A DNA stretch of 64,000 nucleotides from Aralia elata (Eukaryota; Streptophyta; Magnoliopsida; Apiales; Araliaceae), in assembly GCA_034770075.1 (NCBI GenBank), contig CM068386.1:40047990-40111989 (forward strand). The letters are read 5' to 3'. This document shows positions 47,541 to 58,736 of the stretch, piece by piece. A program made the translations under genes and the position numbers. Within the stretch, counting starts at the first letter, position 1. Each line of letters starts with the position of its first letter. The notes under the pieces were generated by a model that was not told the origin of the DNA, made no database searches, and saw only the letters and a list, made by a program, of their open reading frames with translations.

Positions 47541-47600
47541 AATTTAAAACTTGACACGTTGCATTTGCAAGCACCTTTGAATTCCTGGATGAAACACAAA
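47340..47600 (-). repeat. Tandem repeats of about 60 bp, about five copies, in frame
   Basis: On the minus strand each unit encodes F(D/H)(P/L)G followed by a variable helix-like stretch of about 16 residues (FHPGIQRCL, FDPGALKWM, FDLGIRHWE, FDPGIRGWE, FDLGGYRTF). The period is a multiple of three. One stop codon interrupts the series. Confidence 0.7.
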
Positions 47601-48541
47601 ACAAAACAAATCAATAAGTACCTTTTGTTTAATCACAAAGGAATCAAATAACTCAAAATCACATGCAAAGTCTACTAGAATAAAATCCAGATAACTTCCC
47701 TTTAGACTTTCCATGCATTGTTCGAACTGATTTGCAAATCGAATTAAACCTTTCTCCTCGATGAGTATGAACCCATAACAAATCTGCAAAACAAATTCAA
47801 CCTTTCCCTTCCCATTGACATTACAACATTCAAGTTCAAATAAGTGCATCAATGGAATAAAAAGATCACACCCAACATCACAAGATGAAAACTCAATTGC
47901 ACAATTATCACTGCGATGATCACAATCATACTCAACAAGTGCTAAAGAATTTTCACAAGTGTTGACAAAACTCGGAATATCATCAAAACAAATATTATCA
48001 ATTTTTCCCATGAATAAATGCAAAACATGATTCAATATGAAAACATTTAACGTATTAGCTAATCCCACTGAATTAACTAAACATGCATATAAACCATATC
48101 TCACTCCAATTTGATGATAAACACTTTTCAATTCAATACCCAATGATAGTAATTCTTTCCCTTTCAAAACATCATTCTCAAAATCATGCAATGATAACAA
48201 CTCTAATGGAAAGACATTACCAAATGACAGTAAATCATGCAAAGAAGATTTCTCTACTGAAGAATCATGATCACTACCATTATCAATTAACGACAACTCA
48301 TGTAAAGCTTGACTAGCATGAAAACCTAATTCAACATATGAATGAAAAACCCTAGATTGAATTCCATGCAAGTTCAAACGTTGAAAACGAGAATACCCAC
48401 AATAATCACTAGAATAAATTCTACGAAGATATGCACTTTGACAATGAGAATTTACCAAATGATAGTAAGAATATTGACAACGAGAATATAACGCATGCTC
48501 ATAAACTAACTCGACAAATATCAAGTATCCTCCATAGTTTA
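47544..48541 (-). pseudogene. Second half of the gag/RT-like ORF, with an RT-like segment
   Basis: It follows 56771-58196 in frame once the nested element and one copy of its GTTTA duplication are removed (2424 nt in total, 808 codons with stop). About 110 residues in, a reverse-transcriptase-like block appears: IELKSVYHQI, GLYACLVNSVGLANT, LNHVLHLFMGKI and ICFDDI. These fit family motif A, the GLTNAP region, the palm helix and motif C. Motif A Asp is Glu here; the FDD of motif C is kept; about a dozen residues between the motif A region and GLY are missing. The ending runs into the FDPG repeats. The nested insertion separates it from its start, so it is broken in this copy. Confidence 0.65.
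48537..48541. repeat. Target site duplication GTTTA, left copy
   Basis: GTTTA is repeated exactly at 56766-56770. Confidence 0.92.
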
Positions 48542-51363
48542 TGTCACGCCCCGAAAATCCACCTGCTAGCTTCTTTTAGCTAGGTCGGACTTCGTGCTGA
48601 CTTGTATAACCTTATTCAAAACATTCATTAACTTAAAGGTAATGTACACGATAAGTTTCTATAAAAACTCGTAATACAATTGATTTGAATCGTATATAGA
48701 AATCTTGATTTCTATTAATCAGAGTATAATGCGGAAAAGTGATAATATTCAACTATAAATATTCCATAATATATAACTTCTATCTATCCAAGATTCACAG
48801 TATCCCATAACAATTAATAGTTCTCAGCAGAACTTCAACTGTGTTTGGATACCCTCACTTGGATGTATAGATTTATAACCGATGAATATCTCTTTCATAT
48901 CGATATTCCCTATCTATCTGACATTCACAGTATCAACGATAAGATTGTCCATAGAACTGAGGGGCGCATTCCGGTAAAGATGGCACCTTACCGGCGCTCA
49001 TTAAGTGTAACCTCAGAGCTTATAGGACTTTCAATATTATTTAAATACCCTCATTCAGATGCATAGTTCTTATAGATACTGTATTAATGTTTTACCATCT
49101 ATCTGAATTTCAGAGTATCGGCATAACATGATCAGTCCATATTACCAATACCCTCACTCAGATTTATAGTTCTTTAACAATTCTAAGTTATATCAAATTT
49201 AAAGACATAACAACGTTCGATAACAATAAACTGGTAATATTGATATAATATTCGGTTACATATTTGTTTGTTTGTATTACAAAAGTCATTATGACTATAA
49301 ACAATACAACAATTAAATAATCATGAAAACTAGCCTATGCTTTCCTCTTTTACGTTCCATGATCTTCTTAACGTTCTTCTTAACTGCAAATAAAGTTTTA
49401 TTCGCAAGAATGAGCACGACGGCTCAGCAAGTCTAATTAATATCACATAAACAGTTTATGCTTTCATATAACTTTAACATGTTTAGACTTGACAGATATT
49501 TCATTTCATAATCAATTAACACTCAACAGTTAATCATATAAAACAACTTATAACAGTTGCACATAATAACAATTGCACATAATAACAATTATACATAACA
49601 ATATAAGCAAGGATTAGAAAAACTTGCACAATAACACATAAAGGATTAGAACTTGCATATAATCAAATAAGAGTTAGAAGACTTGCCTTGGTGTTTAGGA
49701 TAATAAACACTAAAACTCCAAAACTTGTTAAAATAACCCTACACAATCATTTAGTGCATAAACGGTTAGATTCATCGTATTATAATTATTACTTCATATG
49801 TCATATAATAACTTGACTTAAACTATTTTCATAGGTGTTATAGGCTCCATAAACATCCTAGCTCAAAAACTCATTTTTTAATTCCTTAAAACCCGAGAGC
49901 CTCTAAGAAATTTTTAGCTTTTGACGTCCTTTACGGAAAACTGTCATAACTTCTTCGTTTTCAAAACATTTTTGGGTGATTCTTGAGTCTAAATTCATTA
50001 GAATTTCCCCCTCTACAATATTCTTTATATTACAGAAGCAGATTTGGACTTTAAAATTTCGGAAAAATGGGCAGAAGGGTCTATGAGTCTACTTTGATCA
50101 AAATATCTTGGGTTAACCATGTGAAACATGGTACCACTAGCATTAATTTGTTAAGATAACATGTTCTAAGACTCAATAACACTTCATAACATAAAAATAC
50201 CAAAATCATAAACCTACTTATATTAGATTTATGACTTTTACTCAAGAACACACGAAGAACACGAAGAACACGAAGAACATACGAAGAACATATGAAGAAC
50301 GATAAAAATCGAATATCGTAACGGCTTGTGTTTTGATCTTTTAACTTAATACTTAAAATAATTTGAGCATTATAACAACATGTTTACTTGATTTTAATAA
50401 CTTTAAACATAATATATATATGATTAAATCTTGTAAAGATTAATATGAACTTTATTTCGAGAGTACACAAAGAACAGTTAATCGGCATAGCCAAACATCA
50501 TAACATCGTGTTTCTCATCGAGATTAAGGACCGTGAATGAAGATTTGCTCAAGAAACAAGAAGAACACTTGTGATCTTGAACAATTTCGACATTATAACT
50601 ACTTGCATAATTGATTAAAGCGATTAAAACACGAATTGAAATCGAACATAACAACAATTAGGGATTTTTACCTCTTTGTAAGTTGCAAGCTTTAACTAAT
50701 TTCTTTGCAACTTCAGATTTTAGCTAGTGAATTAGCAAAGAACTAATGAACTTAAGCCTTCTATTTATAGGAAAACCAAAGTGGGGGTAAAATAGACTTT
50801 TAGGCCTTAAAATATCTTAGTAAAATATCTTAACAAAATATCTTAATAAAATATCTTCCAAGCACGACAAAGCGTAAGCACGACAAAGCGTAAGCACGAT
50901 AAAGCGTAAGCACGACAATGCGTAAGCACGACAAAGCGTAAACACGACAAAGCGTAAACACGACAATGCAGCTTGTCAAAAACGAATATACCAACAAGTT
51001 CATTGGCAAAAAATATTTTTAAGCACGACGTGTCAAGCACAACGTTTTTCGGAGAAAATTTTATTTGACCTAATTCATCGTTTACACTATAAAATCACAA
51101 AACACCTGCTTCAAAATATCATTTGGATCTTTATTAAACACATAAATTCAAATCTCATTAGGGCTTAAGGTTTTAAACATTCTTGATACCTAGCTTTAGG
51201 TTATACGTTCTAATTCTAAACGTATACGATCCGCGTTATTCGAATCGTATTTAGGTTTCCAAAGATTTCCTGAAACAGTCGGTCATTAGGTATTTCTAGA
51301 GTTTTCATTCTTAACTCAGTTAAGACAATATTTATAATTTTGATAATATTTCGGGGTATTACA
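48542..51363 (-). repeat. 3' LTR of the nested Tekay-like element (2822 bp)
   Basis: Direct match to 53949-56765; the differences are mainly one-base homopolymer length changes. It contains GGCTCAGCAAGT near 49428, shared with other Tekay-like LTRs here. Confidence 0.92.
50860..50971. repeat. 16-bp tandem array, seven copies, in the 3' LTR
   Basis: Unit AAGCACGACAAAGCGT with single-base variants starts at 50860, 50876, 50892 and onward. The sister LTR has eight copies, so the array changes in length. Confidence 0.88.
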
Positions 51364-53948
51364 TTCTACCCAACTTACAAGAATTTCGTCCTCGAAATTA
51401 TTTTACAACTAACTTTAGTCATTTAATATCATATTTATATGTTTCTATAAATTTTCAGGATATTACATTCTCTCTTCCTTATAAGAATTTCGTCCATCGA
51501 AATTATCTCTAACTTAGTCTTCAATATGAAATTTTCTAAATTCATCTCTTCTCACATCAAATTCCTAATATTAGGTCAACTATGTTCACTTATCTATACA
51601 CATTTCGTTTCTGCAAAGGAAATTATATATGCAAGGATGAGCTATAAAAGACTTATCAAGTTTAAACATTTAACAAATTATACTCACACTGTGTTTAAAT
51701 TGAATGAGCATGTAGTTCAAAGATTTTTTTCACATATATATACTGAGGGTTTGTCTGTCAAACCACACATATTCTAGTTTCTGTCAGTCATAAAGACTTA
51801 GAAATCAGAGGTTGATCTGTTCAACCGGACATAGTAATCATTCCCATAGGTCATATAGACTTAGGAATCATTAGTTCGGATATTTTGAAGGGGATCAGCC
51901 TCCTTAACATCCTAGGAGTATGCATATCATCCTACTTGTGCCCGTTCGCACTATAATGTCAGACAATACTGAACATATATATCATCCCACAAGGGGAATC
52001 AATTTCATCTCAGTTCAACAGTTTTACCAATACACTTTTGGTTTGACACACATTTCATGTTTTCTAAAATCAACAACAATTTCACAATTTAATTTTAAAT
52101 AATGATGGTTGATAGCCCGTCCTGGATCCGTATCCAATTAACCATCGTTTAACTGAGGATTGATAGCCCAGTCCGTCGGGATCCGTATCAATCATTCCTG
52201 TCAATCTTTAAGATTTAGGAATATGTTTAGATTTGGATGTCTTGAAGGGGATCAGCCTTATTACCATCCTAGGAGTATGCATATCATCCTACAATTTTGG
52301 TCGATATATAATCAACATTTTACGGCCTTCCATAAAGGCATTTTCCATTTCTCAGTATATATGTCGTACCAAACATTATTGGTTTCCACTCAGTTTATAA
52401 CAAGGTTGTCTAGCCGAAACAATTGGCATTGACTCATATTTAATTTATTCAAAAACTTTTGAAAATCAATTTTATGACTTTATCATACCATATCATGATT
52501 ACGTTGATGATTCCATCATCTTTCATACCACACCAGGTAAAATGGGGTGTTGATGAAAAATTCATTTTATTTTTCACATTAAATCTGTGTAGCCAAAACA
52601 ATTAGCTTAGACATATGAATAACATGGCTCAAAAAAAAAATTCCAGTTCAATGATTGAACACTCCTTTTTCAAAGGCACCCAAGTGCGAATATACGTATG
52701 AAGATTTAGCATTGCTAGAAGATTTTGGAATACCCTTTTCTCCTTCATCAACTTCAACTTCCTCTAATAAATCATTATGAAACACTTTTATCTATCTTTA
52801 GCACTATCAATGCTCAATCTAGTATAAATAATTAGCTATTATTCTATAATATTTCTATACTCTAGTATAGTTCATCAAACTTACCATACATCATATGTTT
52901 AGGAACTTTCCATAAAAATATGAGTTTAGGAACTTATCCTAACAATATGTAGTCCAAGAACTAATCAGAGACTGTCCATGTGCTTAGGGGTTCAGAAACA
53001 TACCATATGATTATGAGTCACAAACTTGCCATAAGTATGAGTTTTAAGAACTCACACCTAATCTTATATTCTCTAATTATCAAATATACATATGAGAAAA
53101 GAATCACCTTCTCAGAATATATATCAGGAATAGTTTGACACAAGATTTCAATTTATTATCAATATAGTAGACTGAGTGGTTCCTAACCCGTGAACTAATG
53201 AATTAGTTCCCCGTCTCATCAACACTGCTACAATTGCATCAACAGTGTATATCGATTCTACGATACATCTACACTGCGACAAATGTTACCTCAGTGAGTT
53301 AGAAAGGTTTCCTAACACATCTTAAACTCCTGCCCATACAAGAGAGTTGTTCAACTCAAATACTAACATGGTTTTCAATTGAAATTCAACAATCACTAAC
53401 ACGTTGCACAGAACAGATAACAAGCATGTTAATGCACGGGGTGCAAAAGAAACAATATTTGCATAACAATAAACTTCATAAATAAGACATGTTATTGCAC
53501 GGGGTGCATTTCAACAAATAAGTAGACTTGCTTGAGAACTCCTTATGAGTCTATTCATTTCCAGACATTCTCGGGAAGAGTTTATCTTTATTCAATATAT
53601 TTCTTTCACATAAAAGTTTTATGTATTAAGATTTATTAAGATATATATATATATATATATTTTTAATTATCTACGGACTCTTCACAAGTCCATTTTAATT
53701 TTAACCCATCAGATTATACTCCAAGGTACTCGTTACCTCAGAACTATAATCCAAAGCTCTGATACCAACCTGTGACTTTCATGGTGCTTACAACCATAGC
53801 ACCTCACAGTGGTACCTATCAGCTTGCCACCGATTTCACGGCGTCCCCTACGGAGAGTCTGGCTTCGGTGCCTTCCTTTAATAGGGAGTCACCAGCGAGA
53901 GGCTCGGGGTTCTTTGCACTTACTGTGCTTATAGCTCTGATACCAACC
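51364..53948 (-). other. Non-coding interior of the nested element
   Basis: No coding domain. Direct repeats are present: GGGATCAGCC with CATCCTAGGAGTATGCATAT at 51891 and again at 52248; a GATAGCCC-GATCCGTATC pair near 52111 and 52163; and GCACGGGGTGCA near 53435 and 53497. A TA microsatellite lies at 53640-53660. Confidence 0.7.
53756..53945 (-). repeat. Duplicated primer-binding site
   Basis: GCTCTGATACCAACCTGT (the complement of the tRNA-Met primer site plus LTR edge) occurs at 53756 and again at 53934, 178 bp apart. The copy at 53934 touches the LTR and is the functional position. Confidence 0.85.
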
Positions 53949-56765
53949 TGTCACGCCCCGAAAATCCACCTGCTAGCTTCTTTTAGCTAGGTCGGACTTC
54001 GTGCTGACTTGTATAACCTTATTCAAAACATTCATTAACTTAAAGGTAATGTACACGATAAGTTTCTATAAAAACTCGTAATACAATTGATTTGAATCGT
54101 ATATAGAAATCTTGATTTCTATTAATCAGAGTATAATGCGGAAAAGTGATAATATTCAACTATAAATATTCCATAATATATAACTTCTATCTATCCAAGA
54201 TTCACAGTATCCCATAACAATTAATAGTTCTCAGCAGAACTTCAACTGTGTTTGGATACCCTCACTTGGATGTATAGATTTATAACCGATGAATATCTCT
54301 TTCATATCGATATTCCCTATCTATCTGACATTCACAGTATCAACGATAAGATTGTCCATAGAACTGAGGGGCGCATTCCGGTAAAGATGACACCTTACCG
54401 GCGCTCATTAAGTGTAACCTCAGAGCTTATAGGACTTTCAATATTATTTAAATACCCTCATTCAGATGCATAGTTCTTATAGATACTGTATTAATGTTTT
54501 ACCATCTATCTGAATTTCAGAGTATCGGCATAACATGATCAGTCCATATTACCAATACCCTCACTCAGATTTATAGTTCTTTAACAATTCTAAGTTATAT
54601 CAAATTTAAAGACATAACAAACGTTCGATAACAATAAACTGGTAATATTGATATAATATTCGGTTACATATTTGTTTGTTTGTATTACAAAAGTCATTAT
54701 GACTATAAACAATACAAACAATTAAATAATCATGAAAACTAGCCTATGCTTTCCTCTTTTACGTTCCATGATCTTCTTAACGTTCTTCTTAACTGCAAAT
54801 AAAGTTTTATTCGCAAGAATAGAGCACGACGGCTCAGCAAGTCTAATTAATATCACATAAACAGTTTATGCTTTCATATAACTTTAACATGTTTTAGACT
54901 TGACAGATATTTCATTTCATAATCAATTAACACTCAACAGTTAATCATATAAAACAACTTATAAACAGTTGCACATAATAACAATTGCACATAATAACAA
55001 TTATACATAACAATATAAGCAAGGATTAGAAAAAACTTGCACAATAACACATAAAGGATTAGAACTTGCATATAATCAAATAAGAGTTAGAAGACTTGCC
55101 TTGGTGTTTAGGATAATAAACACTAAACTCAAACTTGTTAAAATAACCCTACACAATCATTTAGTGCATAAACGGTTAGATTCATCGTATTATATTACTT
55201 CATATGTCATATAATAACTTGACTTAACTATTTTCATAGGTGTTATAGGCTCCATAACATCCTAGCTCAAAAACTCATTTTTAATTCCTTAAACCCGAGA
55301 GCCTCTAAGAAATTTTTAGCTTTGACGTCCTTTACGGAAACTGTCATAACTTCTTCGTTTCAAAACATTTTTGGGTGATTCTTGAGTCTAAATTCATTAG
55401 AATTTCCCCCTCTACAATATTCTTTATATTACAGAAGCAGATTTGGACTTTAAAATTTCGGAAAATGGGCAGAAGGGTCTATGAGTCTACTTTGATCAAA
55501 ATATCTTGGGTTAACCATGTGAAACATGGTACCACTAGCATTAATTTGTTAAGATAACATGTTCTAAGACTCAATAACACTTCATAACATAAAAATACCA
55601 AAATCATAAACCTACTTATATTAGATTTATGACTTTTACTCAAGAACACACGAAGAACACGAAGAACACGAAGAACATACGAAGAACATATGAAGAACGA
55701 TAAAAATCGAATATCGTAACGGCTTGTGTTTTGATCTTTTAACTTAATACTTAAAATAATTTGAGCATTATAACAACATGTTTACTTGATTTTAATAACT
55801 TTAAACATAATATATATATGATTAAAGCTTGTAAAGATTAATATCAACTTTATTTCGAGAGTACACAAAGAACAGTTAATCGGCATAGCCAAACATCATA
55901 ACATCGTGTTTCTCATCGAGATTAAGGACCGTGAATGAAGATTTGCTCAAGAAACAAGAACACTTGTGATCTTGAACAATTTCGACATTATAACTACTTG
56001 CATAATTGATTAAAGCGATTAAAACACGAATTGAAATCGAACATAACAACAATTAGGGATTTTACCTCTTGTAGTTGCAAGCTTTAACTATTTCTTTGCA
56101 ACTTCAGATTTTAGCTAGTGAATTAGCAAAGAACTAATGAACTTAAGCCTTCTATTTATAGGAAAACCAAAGTGGGGGTAAAATAGACTTTTAGGCCTTA
56201 AAATATCTTAGTAAAATATCTTAACAAAATATCTTAATAAAATATCTTCCAAGCACGACAAAGCGTAAGCACGACAATGCGTAAGCACGACAAAGCGTAA
56301 GCACGATAAAGCGTAAGCACGACAATGCGTAAGCACGACAAAGCGTAAACACGACAAAGCGTAAACACGACAATGCAGCTTGTCAAAAACGAATATACCA
56401 ACAAGTTCATTGGCAAAAAATATTTTTAAGCACGACGTGTCAAGCACAACGTTTTTCGGAGAAAATTTTATTTGACCTAATTCATCGTTTACACTATAAA
56501 ATCACAAAACACCTGCTTCAAAATATCATTTGGATCTTTATTAAACACATAAATTCAAATCTCATTAGGGCTTAAGGTTTTAAACTTCTTGATACCTAGC
56601 TTTAGGTTATACGTTCTAATTCTAAACGTATACGATCGCGTTTTCGAATCGTATTAGGTTTCCAAAGATTTCCTGAACAGTCGGTCATTAGGTATTTCTA
56701 GAGTTTTCATTCTTAACTCAGTTAAGACAATATTTATAATTTTGATAATATTTCGGGGTATTACA
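53949..56765 (-). repeat. 5' LTR of the nested Tekay-like element (2817 bp)
   Basis: It matches 48542-51363. Its 16-bp array (56251-56378) has eight copies against seven in the sister LTR. Confidence 0.92.
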
Positions 56766-56770
56766 GTTTA
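56766..56770. repeat. Target site duplication GTTTA, right copy
   Basis: It is identical to 48537-48541. Confidence 0.92.
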
Positions 56771-58196
56771 TGATAAAGACGATTCTACCATCAAAATAGC
56801 CAAACACAAATTTATCCATGGAAGCATGCAAAACATGTTTTAATAAACTCATGAACATACTAGATGCATTAGTTAATCTAACAGAAATAACTATCCACCT
56901 ATACAATTCACATGTTAACACAACTTTCCATTTATCACGATATCTCATGCTAATTTGATTAGGCATAAACATCATATGGTCATTTTCCAATGTAGATAAA
57001 ACACAAGCACTATGCAATTTATCAAGCATATTATCTAAGTAAAGAAAATAACAACGATACTTGTTTACCAATTCGAAATCGACGAACAAGCTCGGCATTC
57101 TATCTTCCTTAGGTACTATGATCTCCTGAATAGCACATGCACTAATGACTTCATCCATGATATCTCTCTCTATCAACTCTCCAACTTGCCTTGGTAACTC
57201 GGTCGTCTCCTCGGGAATACTACAAGCTGGCTGATATGGAATGATAGCTCTGGGTATATCCTCAATCACCTGTATAAGAGAAATAACAGAACTAGACAAA
57301 GAAGAGTTAATCTGGTTAGTATTCAAAAGCGCCGTCTTGTACGAATGTACAGTCATTGGCTTTTCAAAATATAACTCACTTTTCAACTCACTCTCCTCTC
57401 TTTTTTCACTCTTACTCTCCACTGTTTCTTTCTCTCGTTTGTTTTCACTCTCATTCTTTTTATTCTCTCGTTTCTTTTCATTCTCTTTTTCACACTTTTC
57501 TTTTTCACACTCAATCTTTTTTACAATTTCTTTTTCACTTTCTTTTTGTCGTTTACTTTCACTTGTATTTTCTTTCTTTGAATCGTGGACTTCATCTTGA
57601 ACATCGGAACTTAACAACTCTCCTTGGATCGCATATTCTATTATTTCTTCTTCCACCTGCGGCTGGACTAGTTCCTTTTGCGCCTGTCGGGCGTTTTGTA
57701 GTTGTCTCGCCAACTCTCTTAATGATCCCATGACTTCTTCTTTATTTTCCTTAGAAAATACCGGTTCCCTATACACCTTAGGAATGTCTCGTGGTTGTCT
57801 CCAATGTGAATCTCCATGCCTATGCTCCTTCCTTTCATCATCCCAAGTTGATCGCCTTGAAGGTTGATCGATATATCTTGGAGTTGCATACTCATTCCTC
57901 CTATTAAGTTGTACTGGAACAAACCGCTTCCTCATCACGATTTTCAACTCTTTCCATGTCTCAATCGGATACTCCTCATATCTTTTCCTGTCACGCACAA
58001 ATTGAGCCCACCATATAGCTGTATGATCGAAAAAATCTTGAACTGCAAGCTTGAACTTCTTGTGCTCGGAATAATTATGATAGCCAAACTCTCGTTCCTT
58101 CCTTTTCTCCCAACTCAAATAAGCTTCTGGATCCGCTCTACCTTGAAAAGATCTCTTTTGCCACTCATAATTATGTTCACAATTATATCCATACAT
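56771..58196 (-). pseudogene. Gag-like N-terminus fused to an RT-like domain, first half of an interrupted ORF
   Basis: The ATG at 58196 follows the primer site by about 530 bp. Residues 13-95 are a gypsy gag core (FQGRADPEAYLSWEKR, IWWAQFV, RKRFVP). The rest of gag, the zinc knuckle and the protease are absent. Residues 190-285 are a Glu/Lys/Ser-rich coil. From about residue 315 a reverse-transcriptase-like stretch can be followed without gaps larger than a few residues: IIPYQPACSIPEETTEL, ELIERDIMDEVIS, YLDNMLDKLHSACVLST, VRLTNASSMFMSLLKHVL and GYFDGRIVFI. Motif A Asp is Glu (LSTLEN for FSKIDL) and motif C YFDD is YFDG, so it should be inactive. Yet there is no stop or frameshift over about 475 codons. 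The frame leads into 48541 once the nested element is removed. Confidence 0.75.
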
Positions 58197-58722
58197 GATT
58201 GCTGCAAAACAAAGGTTAATAGATAAAGAAAATTTTCCTCACACATTCCCTTACGTGTTTCGCTCAAACAGTATATCACACAATTATGAAATCGCTCGTG
58301 TATCGCACAATCGGCTTTTACCCTCAATTGATCTCACACTCTTGCCTTTTACCGCTCTAATTCCCCTCTTATAGGTTCTTTTTGAATTCACAAGGCAAAT
58401 ATCACAGTTTCTTTTTAATTCAATAAGAACTTATCATAAAACAAAATATAGCAGTATAGGACGTATGATAACCAATAGAATTCCTCAATCGCCAATTAAA
58501 ATCCTCTTGAGTGAAATCCCAATATCCTCAAAATTCACAAATTCCAACAATAGAACTAAATAATAGCTTCTTCAATATAATCCTAATATTCACGAACTTA
58601 TGAACCCAAGCAATTGCAACAATAACAAATTTCTCTCTCTTTTTTTTTGACTACTGATTTTTTTTTCTTCAATATATATACCAACACGAAAAATAAAGGA
58701 TAAGTAACTCGCTAGGAACTTA

Positions 58723-58734
58723 GCTTTGATACCA
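58723..58734 (-). other. Primer-binding site of the non-autonomous Ty3 element
   Basis: The minus strand reads TGGTATCAAAGC, an initiator tRNA-Met type site, two bases from the LTR edge. Confidence 0.85.
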
Positions 58735-58736
58735 AA

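Larger units (their letters stand above)
48542..56765 (-). mobile_element. Non-autonomous Tekay-like LTR element (8.2 kb) nested in the Ty3 element
   Basis: LTRs 48542-51363 and 53949-56765 read TGTAATACCCCGAAA to GGGGCGTGACA on the minus strand, and GTTTA flanks both ends. The start shares TGTAATACCC with the chromovirus LTR at 6920. On the minus strand the primer site TGGTATCAGAGC (53934-53945) follows the 5' LTR, and the sequence before the 3' LTR (GACGAAATTCTTGTAAGTTG, then GGTAGAA) matches the usual Tekay end. The interior of 2.6 kb has no gag or pol. It was inserted into the open frame of the surrounding element. Confidence 0.92.

Noticed and set aside
48845..49066. 73-codon frame present also at 54252-54473
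   Set aside because: It recurs only because both positions lie in the paired LTRs of the nested element; no domain is seen.
57241..57733. Plus-strand open frames rich in Ser, Phe and Leu
   Set aside because: Antisense of the Glu/Lys-rich part of the gag/RT-like frame.
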